From CAYMLL01 sp964390645 (GTDB lineage: Bacteria > Planctomycetota > UBA8108): a stretch of 7,889 nucleotides of DNA. The notes below the pieces were generated by a model. It was not told the origin of the DNA. It did not search any database and saw only the letters and a program-made list of their open reading frames with translations. The stretch spans positions 1 to 7,889 of the forward strand of contig CAYMLL010000329.1 in the NCBI GenBank assembly GCA_964390645.1. Reading direction: 5' to 3'. This document shows positions 1 to 6,318 of this stretch, piece by piece. A program made the translations under genes and the position numbers. Within the stretch, counting starts at the first letter, position 1. Each line of letters opens with the position of its first letter.

Positions 1-1081
1 CGAAGAGCGTGAACTTCTCCCACTGCTGCTTCTCGCCGATGTGCATGCCGTGATCGGACCAGAGGACGATGATCGTGCTCTTCGCGTGCGGACCGGCATC
101 GAGCGCGTCGAGCAGGCGGCCGACCTGCGCGTCGGCGAAGCTGATGGACGCGAGGTAGCCCTGCACCGCACGCCCCCACTCGCCGTTCTCGACGATCCAG
201 CGGTGCCAGCCCTTGCGAATGGACCGGTGACCGACGCGAGGCACGTCGTCGAGGTCGTCCTCTCGCACCTTCGGGAGGACGACGTCCTCCAGCGGATAGA
301 GATCGAAGAACCCGCGCGGCACGTACCACGGGATGTGGGGACGGAAGATGCCGACCGCGTGAAAGAACGGCCGGTCCCGGCGCTTCGCGAGCTCTCCGGC
401 GGCCTGATCCACGACCCGGTGGTCCGCGGTGCCCTCCCCGGACTCGTCCATCGGCGCCCAGTCGAAGAAGTGTGGCGGCCGTCCCGCGACGCTCTTGCCG
501 CGAGCGATCGGCCTGGAGTTCAGGTAGCCGTCCTCATGCCTGCGCGGTCGGGACTCCTTCGGCCAGAGCGCGTCCGGCATCGGCCGGGTCACCGACGGCC
601 AGTAGCGGTCCCAGAGCTTCGCCTCGTTCTGTTGCTTGCCGTAGCCGCGCGTGATCCAGGACAGCGCGTGGAATATCTTGCCGCCGCCGTACGCGGTGTA
701 GCCGGCGCTGCGGAAGTGCTCGGGGATGGTGGTCGCCTGCGCAAGCCGCGGGCTGCGGCGCCAGTCCTGCCCGTTGTTGTAGACGCCCGACGACGCCGGA
801 GCGACGCCCGTCATGATCGCCACCCGCGAGGGGTTGCACGCCGGCGCGGCGCAGTGGGCGTTCGTGAAGAGGACGCCGCGCCGAGCGAGCCGATCGATGT
901 TCGGCGTGTGCACGCCCTCGCGACCACCGAGACAGTTGACCCAGTCGTTGAGGTCGTCGACGGCGATGAAGAGGACGTTGCGGCGCTGCGGTGCCTCGAC
1001 GACGGGATCCCGCGCAGCGACCACGGATGCGCCGAGGACGACGAGGGCGGTGATTCGGGAGGTCGTTCGCGGAGAGCTCAT
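1..1081 (-). CDS. Arylsulfatase-family enzyme, iduronate-2-sulfatase-like (3' end cut by window edge)
   Basis: Reverse-strand translation from the ATG at 1081-1079 gives 360 residues before the left edge. Residues 1-23 form a short Sec-type signal (hydrophobic stretch about 10-23). The sulfatase core begins at about residue 35 with a VLFIAVDDLNDW segment, where D42 and D43 are the expected metal ligands. The formylglycine motif CxPSR is at C82-N-P-S-R86, so this is a Cys-type sulfatase needing an FGE or anSME maturase for activity. The second metal-site motif SDHG is at 342-345, followed by GEKxxWEKFTLF (349-360), the layout typical of iduronate-2-sulfatase-like bacterial sulfatases. The family hydrolyses sulfate esters on glycans or small molecules; the substrate here cannot be read from sequence. 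It is the third gene of the minus-strand operon, 49 nt after DUF1501. The truncation comes from the window edge, with no sign of gene decay. Confidence 0.93.
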   Translation of the reverse strand, partial: MSSPRTTSRITALVVLGASVVAARDPVVEAPQRRNVLFIAVDDLNDWVNCLGGREGVHTPNIDRLARRGVLFTNAHCAAPACNPSRVAIMTGVAPASSGVYNNGQDWRRSPRLAQATTIPEHFRSAGYTAYGGGKIFHALSWITRGYGKQQNEAKLWDRYWPSVTRPMPDALWPKESRPRRHEDGYLNSRPIARGKSVAGRPPHFFDWAPMDESGEGTADHRVVDQAAGELAKRRDRPFFHAVGIFRPHIPWYVPRGFFDLYPLEDVVLPKVREDDLDDVPRVGHRSIRKGWHRWIVENGEWGRAVQGYLASISFADAQVGRLLDALDAGPHAKSTIIVLWSDHGMHIGEKQQWEKFTLF

Positions 1082-1098
1082 GGCGGATTGACGCTCGG

Positions 1099-1106
1099 TC
1101 CTCCTT
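1099..1106 (-). promoter_or_regulatory. Ribosome binding site of the sulfatase gene (long spacing)
   Basis: A near-perfect Shine-Dalgarno sequence, AAGGAGGA on the minus strand, lies in the 49-nt gap between DUF1501 and the sulfatase. The spacing to the ATG at 1081 is 17 nt, longer than the usual 5-10 nt. The five in-frame codons immediately upstream of the ATG (GAG, CGT, CAA, TCC, GCC) include no start codon, so the ATG remains the best start. Confidence 0.6.
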
Positions 1107-1130
1107 CGGGCCCCCGCAGTGCGGACACGC

Positions 1131-2603
1131 TCACGCGAGAATCTCCTCGACGACGCGGGTCTCGAAGACATGCGTCAGCTTCTCCTCGAGCCCGTCGCGC
1201 TCGTGAACGAGCGCATCGTGACGCAAGCCGAGGAGATGGAGGATCGTCGCGTGCCAGTCCTGCACGCTCACCGGGTTGTCGACGGCGCTGAAGCCGAGCT
1301 CATCGGTGGCGCCGTACACGGTGCCGGGCCTGATGCCGGCGCCGGCCATCCACGTCACGGCTGCGTTCTTGTTGTGATCCCGACCCGCCCCCTTCATCTT
1401 GCCGCTTCTGAGCTGCGCGATCGGCAGACGACCGAACTCGCCTCCCCAGACGACAAGGGTCGAGTCCAGAAGGCCACGCCGGCGAAGATCCCGCAGCAGA
1501 CCGGCAACCGGCCTGTCCGTACGCGCGCAGCAGCTCTTCAGCCCGCCCTCGAGGTCCGAGTGGTTGTCCCAGATCTGTCCGTCGATGAAGATCTGTACAA
1601 AGCGCACACCGCGCTCGACGAGCCGGCGCGCGATGAGGCAACGACGTCCGTAAGACTCGGTCACCTTCTGATCGAGACCGTAGAGCTCACGCGTCTTCGC
1701 GGACTCCGACGAGACGTCGAGCGCGTCGGACGCCGACAGCTGCATGCGCGCCGCGAGCTCGTAGCTCGAGATGCGCGCGTCGAGATCGGGAAAGCCGGCG
1801 CGCTCCCTGCGGTGAATCCGGTTCAGTCGCCCGATGAGGTCACGCTCGAGTTCGACGACGGCCGCGGGTTGGCCGGCCTCGGACCTGAGGTTGAGAACAG
1901 GCGCCCCGGAGGAGCGAAACCGCGTCCCCTGGTAGACCGGCGGCAGGAACCCGCTCTGCCAGTTCTCCACACCGTTGATCGGCAAGCCGCGCGGATCGTC
2001 CAGGACGACGTATCCCGGCAGGTCCTCGTTCTCGGACCCGAGCCCGTAAGTGACCCAGGAGCCGAGCGAAGGGAAGCCGGGAAGCTGCCTGCCGGACTGG
2101 ATCTTGTAGAGGGACGGCTCGTGCGTGACGTTGACGCCCTGCAGCGACAGGATCATCGCGACGTCGTCGACCTGCTCCGCGAAGTGCGGCATGACGTCGG
2201 ACACCCACATGCCGCAGCGGCCCCGACGCTTGAACTCGAAGGGGCTGCGCATCAGCGCTCCGGCAGCCTTCGGGTTCTCGACCTCCGCGGCAATCTTGCC
2301 GAAGTACGGCTTGCCGTGGTGCTTCGTCAGAGTCTCCTTCGGGTCGAAGAGATCCATCTGGCTCGGCCCGCCGTTCATGAAGAGGTGGATCACCGAGCGG
2401 GCCTTCGGCTCGAAGTGCGCCGGCCTGGGCGTCATGTCGTGGACGCGGCGCGCGGTCTCGTCGGAGTCGGCGACGGGATGCTCCGCGGCTCGAAGCGCGC
2501 CAGCGTCGAAGACGTCACGAGCGAGCAAGCTCGCGAGCCCGGCTCCCATGAGACCACCGCTGAACGAGGTGAAGAAGCCGCGACGGGTCGATTCAGTCGA
2601 CAT
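1131..2603 (-). CDS. DUF1501 family exported protein (Tat signal)
   Basis: The product is 490 residues, about the usual length for DUF1501 (Pfam PF07394, alkaline phosphatase-like fold clan). The N-terminus has a twin-arginine motif, T6-R7-R8-G9-F10-F11, followed by a Gly/Ala/Leu-rich stretch to about residue 28, so Tat export is likely. The family signature HLFMNGGPSQMDLFDPK is at 73-89. Further typical motifs near the C-terminal half are WGGEFGRLP and GRDHN. The function of DUF1501 is not established. Its membership of the phosphatase/sulfatase fold and its constant pairing with DUF1549/DUF1553 proteins suggest a joint extracytoplasmic role. The ATG at 2603-2601 lies inside the end of the upstream gene (11-nt overlap, translational coupling). 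GGAG sits 7 nt upstream. The C-terminal tail (THVFETRVVEEILA) looks shorter than in relatives I remember, which usually carry an RLTDVHG-like segment before the final helix. Confidence 0.95.
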   Translation of the reverse strand: MSTESTRRGFFTSFSGGLMGAGLASLLARDVFDAGALRAAEHPVADSDETARRVHDMTPRPAHFEPKARSVIHLFMNGGPSQMDLFDPKETLTKHHGKPYFGKIAAEVENPKAAGALMRSPFEFKRRGRCGMWVSDVMPHFAEQVDDVAMILSLQGVNVTHEPSLYKIQSGRQLPGFPSLGSWVTYGLGSENEDLPGYVVLDDPRGLPINGVENWQSGFLPPVYQGTRFRSSGAPVLNLRSEAGQPAAVVELERDLIGRLNRIHRRERAGFPDLDARISSYELAARMQLSASDALDVSSESAKTRELYGLDQKVTESYGRRCLIARRLVERGVRFVQIFIDGQIWDNHSDLEGGLKSCCARTDRPVAGLLRDLRRRGLLDSTLVVWGGEFGRLPIAQLRSGKMKGAGRDHNKNAAVTWMAGAGIRPGTVYGATDELGFSAVDNPVSVQDWHATILHLLGLRHDALVHERDGLEEKLTHVFETRVVEEILA

Positions 2604-5067
2604 GGATCAGCTCCGCAGAGTTCAGGAGCGCGTGACAGACGTTCACGAGCGCCCGGAGATCCGGGCTCTCCTCCTCGGCGTCCTTCCCGCGACGCTCCTT
2701 CGACCACAGCGCCCGGAGCTCGTCGTAGGTCCCGCGTGTCAGTGCCATCTCCTCCCGCGTCGGCACTCGCCCGAGAGCGCGCAGGAAGGCCCGCTCGATC
2801 CGACGCGCGGGCTCCGCCGGGGACTCGTCGGCGACACGCCTTGCGAAGGCCTGCGCGAGCTCCTGGACCATGCCGTTGTTGAGCAGGTGCAGAGCCTGCG
2901 TCGCGACGGTCGACCTCGGCCGCTCGAGACAGTTCGGATTCATCGGCTGCAGGTCGAAGACCTCGAGAATCGTCGGCAGCTGCGTGCGCCGTTGCCGCAC
3001 GTAGATGCTGCGTCGCCACTTGCCGTCCGTGGACGACGACGTCACCAGCCCGTCGCCACGCAGGGAGACGCCGTCCGCCGGACCGAAGGGAGACTCCGAC
3101 AGTCTTCCCGCGACGAAGAGAATCGAGTCACGGATGGCCTCGGCCTCGAGTCGCTTCAACGGAAAACGGCTGAGCAGGCGATTCGCCGGATCCGCGCGGC
3201 GCACCACCGCCGAGACTTTCGAGCCCTGACGGTAGACGCTCGACGTCATGATCAGCCGGTGAAGCGACTTCAGGCTCCAGCCGTCCGCGATGAAGCGCCG
3301 CGCCAGCCAGTCGAGAAGCTCCGGATGCGTCGGCCTCGCACCGATACGTCCGAAGTTCCCGAGCGAGGCGACGAGCCCCGTCTCGAAGTGGTGCTTCCAG
3401 ACACGGTTCACAGCGACTCTTGCGGTCAAGGGGTGCTCGGGATCGACGAGCCAGCGAGCCAGTGCCAGACGACGTCCGGTCTGCTTCGCTCCCGGCCACG
3501 GCGGCTCGATGCGGGGCGGCCTTGCGGTGCCGGCGAGCGCCGAAAGCACCCCCGGCTCCAGCGGCACACCGGGCGTCAGGTAGTTGCCACGAGTCAGCAG
3601 ATAGGTCGGGGAGGGATCGCCTCGATCCCAGAGCGCGCGGATCCGCAGCTCTCCCTTCGGCTTCTCCTTCTCGAGCGCCTCGATCCTCTCCTTTGTCGTC
3701 TTGTCGACTTCCTTCGCACCGGCGGCCGGCTTGCGCAGCTCGACGATTTTCGCGTCGATCTCGGCGATGCGCGTCTCTCTCGCCCGACGCTCCCGGGCCG
3801 TCACGTGCGGCAGGAAACGCTGCCCGATGTACCCCTTGTCGGGGCTCTGCGGCTTCAGCCAGTCGTGCTCATCGTAGGCCCCCTTGAGCATCGCTGCGAG
3901 ACGGTAGTAGTCGCGCTGCGGGATCGGATCGAACTTGTGCGAGTGGCAGCGCGCGCACTTCAACGTCATGCCGAGAACGCCCCGGCCGAGGACATCGATC
4001 GCATCGGAGATGACCTCGAGGCGATCGGGAACGAAAGCGGTGATGCCGGCCCAGGTGCCGTCCGGCCCCTGTCGGAGAAAAGCGGTCGCGACGAGGTTGT
4101 CGTAGACCTCCTGCGTGATCTCGCTGGAGCTCTCGTAGTCGGCCAGCTCGTCACCCGCAATCTGCTCGAGGAGGAACCGGTCGAAGGGCTTGTCGGCATT
4201 GTGCGCCCGGATAACGTAATCACGGTAGCGGTAGTTCTCGTGCCGCAGCTTGTCCTGATTTGTCTTGCCCTCGGAGTCGGAGTAGCCGGCGACGTCGAGC
4301 CAGTGGCGCCCCCAGCGCTCACCGTAACGGGGTGAGTCGAGCAGACCATCGATGAGACGCTCGTAGGCGTCGTGGCGCTCGTCGGCGAGAAACGCGTCAA
4401 TCTCCCCGGGCTCGGGCGGCAGCCCCGTGAGGTCGAAGGTCGCACGTCGAATCAGCACGCGCGGCTCGGCCTCTGGCGCGAGCGCCAGCCCCCGCTCCTC
4501 GAGACGGCGCAGGATGAACGCGTCGACCGGACCGCGCACACGCGCCACGTCGCGGACCTCCGGAGCCGTGATGCCGCGCCGTGGTGACCGCAGGGACCAG
4601 AAGCCGCGATCCTTCTCACTGACGAGCGGGTCGTCGACGACACTGCCGGTCGGCGGCGGATCCGGCGCCTGCGGCGCACCGAGCTCGATCCAGCGCCGCA
4701 GGGTCGCGATCTCGCCGTCCTCCATCGTCTTGACGCTGACCTCGACGAGCCGTCGTCGCGGCGGCATCTCCTCCGCCTCGAGTCTCTTCAGCATCAGACT
4801 CTCGTCCGGCTTGCCCGGGACCATCGCCGGCCCCGACTTGCCGCCACGGAGCATCGACGCGCGCGAGCGCAGATCCAGCTCGCCCTCGGCCTTGCGTCCG
4901 CCGTGGCAGACGGTGCAGCGAAGGAGGAGGATCGGCAGGACCTCGTGCTGCGAGACCTCGAGCGCCGACGGCGCGGGAGAGTCCGCACGAACGCTCGGTG
5001 TAAACACCACGACGAGGAAAATCGCCGCGAACGAGATCATTCGATGTTTCCGGGACCGAGATCGCAT
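2593..5067 (-). CDS. PSCyt1-DUF1549-DUF1553 planctomycete-type cytochrome c protein
   Basis: I start this gene at the ATG at 5067, giving 824 residues. GGAGG sits 5 nt upstream, and the residues that follow form a clean Sec signal (basic 2-9, hydrophobic 11-22, ending in a VRA-D cleavage-like site near 28). Domains in order: PSCyt1 (PF07635) with a c-type heme motif C51-T-V-C54-H55 and a downstream MPP; DUF1549/PSCyt2 (PF07583) from about 180 to 390, with a second CxxCH at C371-A-R-C374-H375; a charged coiled-coil-like linker at about 423-466; DUF1553/PSD1 (PF07587) from about 530 to the end, with RVAVNRVWKHHF, the STVATQALHLLNN segment and a final LNSAELIHVD. Two CxxCH sites suggest covalent heme and a redox role in the periplasm; the substrate is unknown. 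It is the first gene of an operon with DUF1501 and a sulfatase. A TTG at 5112 would lengthen the protein by 15 residues, but it lies inside the predicted promoter spacer. Confidence 0.95.
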   Translation of the reverse strand: MRSRSRKHRMISFAAIFLVVVFTPSVRADSPAPSALEVSQHEVLPILLLRCTVCHGGRKAEGELDLRSRASMLRGGKSGPAMVPGKPDESLMLKRLEAEEMPPRRRLVEVSVKTMEDGEIATLRRWIELGAPQAPDPPPTGSVVDDPLVSEKDRGFWSLRSPRRGITAPEVRDVARVRGPVDAFILRRLEERGLALAPEAEPRVLIRRATFDLTGLPPEPGEIDAFLADERHDAYERLIDGLLDSPRYGERWGRHWLDVAGYSDSEGKTNQDKLRHENYRYRDYVIRAHNADKPFDRFLLEQIAGDELADYESSSEITQEVYDNLVATAFLRQGPDGTWAGITAFVPDRLEVISDAIDVLGRGVLGMTLKCARCHSHKFDPIPQRDYYRLAAMLKGAYDEHDWLKPQSPDKGYIGQRFLPHVTARERRARETRIAEIDAKIVELRKPAAGAKEVDKTTKERIEALEKEKPKGELRIRALWDRGDPSPTYLLTRGNYLTPGVPLEPGVLSALAGTARPPRIEPPWPGAKQTGRRLALARWLVDPEHPLTARVAVNRVWKHHFETGLVASLGNFGRIGARPTHPELLDWLARRFIADGWSLKSLHRLIMTSSVYRQGSKVSAVVRRADPANRLLSRFPLKRLEAEAIRDSILFVAGRLSESPFGPADGVSLRGDGLVTSSSTDGKWRRSIYVRQRRTQLPTILEVFDLQPMNPNCLERPRSTVATQALHLLNNGMVQELAQAFARRVADESPAEPARRIERAFLRALGRVPTREEMALTRGTYDELRALWSKERRGKDAEEESPDLRALVNVCHALLNSAELIHVD
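2611..2614 (-). promoter_or_regulatory. Ribosome binding site of the DUF1501 gene
   Basis: GGAG on the minus strand lies 7 nt before the ATG at 2603-2601, within the last codons of the upstream DUF1553 gene. Together with the overlap it fixes the DUF1501 start and indicates coupled translation. Confidence 0.6.
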
Positions 5068-5072
5068 CGACG

Positions 5073-5077
5073 CCTCC
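5073..5077 (-). promoter_or_regulatory. Ribosome binding site deciding the PSCyt1/DUF1553 start
   Basis: GGAGG on the minus strand is 5 nt from the ATG at 5067-5065. This favours 5067 over the in-frame TTG at 5112, which has no comparable site and would add a non-signal-like extension in front of the signal peptide. Confidence 0.7.
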
Positions 5078-5102
5078 GCCTGGAATCCCTGGACACCCTC
5101 AG

Positions 5103-5132
5103 ATGATAGCAAGCGGTCGTGGAGGCTCTCAA
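5103..5132 (-). promoter_or_regulatory. Sigma70-like promoter of the cytochrome-DUF1501-sulfatase operon
   Basis: On the minus strand, TTGAGA (5132-5127) matches the -35 consensus at 5 of 6 positions. TATCAT (5108-5103) matches the -10 at 5 of 6, with an 18-nt spacer. The spacer ends in TGC, giving an extended -10 (TGnTATCAT). Transcription would start near 5096, leaving about 29 nt of leader containing the GGAGG site. This is a motif match only. The rest of the gap between the two divergent gene sets (5133-5329) shows no convincing promoter for the plus-strand genes, only a T-run at 5314-5320. Confidence 0.5.
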
Positions 5133-5329
5133 GCGCTACGACGACGCGATCTCGTGTGCCGCCGACGCATCGGAGGCCATCCGCGACGTACGGGTGCGCG
5201 TCGGTTTTGCGACTTCGTCCCTTTTTCGAGAAAGTTCACGACGGTGTCTCTCCGCCGGCGTCCAGATCAACAAGGGCGCCGCGATGGACGCGTCGCCCAC
5301 CCGAGTTGCCGAATTTTTTTGGTGACGCG

Positions 5330-5938
5330 ATGAGAATATCCATCCCACGCCATGCCTTGTTCGGCCTTCTCGCCATCGTCCTCGCGCTTCTTTCGAGCAT
5401 CGCGCCCGAACGTGCCGCGGCGAATCCGATCTCCACTCCGTTCAGCTCGCCTCCAGGCCCTCCGGTCCCCGACTTCGAGGACGGCGTGACTGCGGCGCGC
5501 CTCCAGGACTTGCTGGACAGCGGGGTCCTGGAGGACCGCCTCACCGCGCTGGACGGCGAGTCCCGTCAGAAGGTCCTGGAGTGGTTGTTCGCGGCAAAGA
5601 ACGGGGCCTCGACGATCCCTTCGCCCCTGAATCCGATAGTGGACGCGGACTTCTCCCGTCCGGAGCCTGCACCGGACGGGGGCCCCCCCCCCCCCGCCCC
5701 CCCGCCGGGGGGGGGGGTGGGGGGGGGGGTTGGGGAAAACCCCCCCCCCCCCCCCCCGCAGCCTATGGGGCCCGGGGCCTGCCCCCGGCGGGCGCCGCCC
5801 CCGGCGGGCGACCCCGACCCGGCTGCCTCCCGGAGTCGGGGTCGTATGCTCGGTCTGTCTGCCATCAGCCTCGCCGCTGTCGCCGGGATCCTCGCTTGCC
5901 GCCACCTCCGTCGACGTCGCGCGGGCTGCGCGAGCTGA
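5330..5938 (+). CDS. Hypothetical exported protein with Pro/Gly linker and C-terminal membrane anchor
   Basis: I do not recognise this family. The ATG at 5330 has a modest GGTGA 4 nt upstream and opens a 202-residue frame. Residues 1 to about 35 are a good Sec signal (R/H-containing start, hydrophobic core, an ERAAA-N cleavage-like end). A short, probably helical region follows (DFEDGVTAARLQDLLDSG...KVLEWLFAAKNG, about 48-87). Next come a Pro-rich part and, encoded by 5678-5757, a run of Pro and Gly that reflects homopolymer DNA and may be wrong. The C-terminus has one hydrophobic helix (LGLSAISLAAVAGILAC) followed by a basic cluster HLRRRR. This is the layout of a C-terminal anchor or sorting tag, although the PEP and MYXO-CTERM signatures are absent. 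The gene is first in a plus-strand cluster with two membrane-protein genes. If the homopolymer lengths are misassembled, the two halves may belong to different frames. Confidence 0.6.
   Translation: MRISIPRHALFGLLAIVLALLSSIAPERAAANPISTPFSSPPGPPVPDFEDGVTAARLQDLLDSGVLEDRLTALDGESRQKVLEWLFAAKNGASTIPSPLNPIVDADFSRPEPAPDGGPPPPAPPPGGGVGGGVGENPPPPPPQPMGPGACPRRAPPPAGDPDPAASRSRGRMLGLSAISLAAVAGILACRHLRRRRAGCAS
5653..5682. repeat. Inverted repeat (strong hairpin) before the poly-C tract
   Basis: CCCGTCCGG (5655-5663) and CCGGACGGG (5672-5680) form a perfect 9-bp stem around an 8-nt loop. The stem extends to 11 bp with one G-T pair (5653-5682). It sits inside the coding frame and directly abuts the homopolymer tract. 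No U-run follows, so I do not call it a terminator. Confidence 0.7.
5678..5757. repeat. Extreme poly-C/poly-G homopolymer tract, probably low-quality sequence
   Basis: Eighty bases consist almost entirely of long runs: G5 (5678-5682), C13 (5683-5695), G, C7 (5697-5703), then G11 (5707-5717), T, G11 (5719-5729), TT, G4, A4, and C18 (5740-5757). The C block and following G block are self-complementary. Runs of this kind are unlike anything else in the window. They are the expected product of dark-cycle poly-G calls in two-colour Illumina data next to hairpins, although a true GC hairpin region cannot be excluded. Confidence 0.85.
5781..5810. repeat. Tandem direct repeat, 14-bp unit with 16-bp period
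   Basis: GCCCCCGGCGGGCG occurs at 5781-5794 and again at 5797-5810, separated by CC. Each unit is itself partly palindromic. It lies between the homopolymer tract and the second hairpin, inside the hypothetical gene. Confidence 0.7.
5811..5842. repeat. Inverted repeat (strong hairpin) after the poly-C tract
   Basis: ACCCCGAC (5811-5818) pairs with GTCGGGGT (5835-5842). An inner CCGG/CCGG pair (5819-5822 with 5830-5833) extends the stem past a single bulged A, closing a 7-nt loop. It is inside the coding frame, just before the region encoding the C-terminal membrane helix. Confidence 0.65.
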
Positions 5939-5942
5939 ATCG

Positions 5943-5948
5943 AAGGAG
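5943..5948 (+). promoter_or_regulatory. Ribosome binding site of the small membrane protein gene
   Basis: AAGGAG, 9 nt before the GTG at 5958-5960, selects this GTG as the start. The same frame is open further upstream, but that sequence is the coding region of the previous gene read in another frame and includes the homopolymer tract. Confidence 0.7.
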
Positions 5949-5957
5949 ACCGTCGCC

Positions 5958-6311
5958 GTGTTCGCTGCCTACGCACCACTCCTGCTCCTCGCGGTCGCGG
6001 GAGAATGCCCGTTCGCGGTCGCACTGGCCCGTCGAGCTCCCGCGCGCAGAATTCTCGGCGCGTGCCTCGTGATCAACCTCGTGACCCACCCCGCCGCGGT
6101 CGCCGCGTATTCCGGCTGGGTTGCGGCCGACGGTTCGAGCTGCTGGACGCTCGGGGGCATCGCGGTGGTGCCGTTTGTCGTGATCGAGCTCGCCGTGGCC
6201 GTGGTCGAGACGGTCGGCTATCGTCTCGTCGCGGAGATGACCTGGACGACCGCAGCCCGGATAGCCGTGGTGGCAAACGCGGCGACCGCAGCGATGTCCT
6301 TCCTGCTTTGA
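5958..6311 (+). CDS. Small multi-helix membrane protein of unknown function
   Basis: The GTG start with AAGGAG upstream gives 117 residues. About four hydrophobic segments are visible: roughly 3-24, 32-52, 66-90 and 99-117. Polar or charged residues lie in or at the edge of these helices: E16 (in ECPF), N40 and H44 (in NLVTHP, 40-45), E77, E84, Y88, R89 and N107. Such a pattern suggests a functional intramembrane site more than a simple scaffold. From memory, small bacterial membrane proteins with N-L-x-T-x-P and paired membrane glutamates exist, but I cannot name a family. The gene starts 19 nt after the stop of the anchored hypothetical protein and ends 7 nt before the hydroxylase gene, so the three are probably co-transcribed. 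Possible roles include processing or lipid attachment of the neighbouring C-terminally anchored protein, which is speculative. Confidence 0.75.
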   Translation: MFAAYAPLLLLAVAGECPFAVALARRAPARRILGACLVINLVTHPAAVAAYSGWVAADGSSCWTLGGIAVVPFVVIELAVAVVETVGYRLVAEMTWTTAARIAVVANAATAAMSFLL

Positions 6312-6318
6312 CAATTCG

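Noticed and set aside
41..1291. Plus-strand open frame opposite the sulfatase
   Set aside because: The reverse strand encodes an intact sulfatase with the CxPSR and SDHG motifs. The plus frame is compositionally biased and has no motif.
1119..4335. Long plus-strand open frames (1119-2882 and 2125-4335) opposite the DUF1501 and DUF1553 genes
   Set aside because: They are antisense to genes with clear family motifs. The translations are Arg/Pro/Ala-rich without recognisable domains. Long spurious frames are expected in GC-rich coding DNA.
5067..5112. TTG at 5112 as the start of the cytochrome-type protein
   Set aside because: It lies within the predicted promoter spacer, lacks a ribosome site, and would put 15 residues in front of a clean signal peptide.
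5205..5240. Possible ECF-sigma-like promoter on the minus strand (GAACTTT followed 17 nt later by GTC)
   Set aside because: The match is short and low in information, it sits far upstream of the better sigma70-like site, and nothing else supports it.
5119..5325. Small plus-strand frame (68 codons) in the divergent intergenic region
   Set aside because: It has no good ribosome site, starts inside the minus-strand promoter, and its translation shows no domain or signal. Overlapping frames on both strands are equally open here.
5653..5682. Hairpin as an intrinsic terminator
   Set aside because: No T-run follows on either strand; poly-C follows instead. It is inside a frame that continues with plausible coding sequence.
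5732..5743. GGGGAAAACCCC motif resembling telomere-like or palindromic elements
   Set aside because: It is a single copy within the suspect homopolymer block, most simply a by-product of the run structure.
5730..5957. Extended upstream start (ATG near 5730) for the small membrane protein
   Set aside because: The extra N-terminus would be encoded by the homopolymer block and by the previous gene read out of frame. The GTG at 5958 has a good AAGGAG site at normal spacing.
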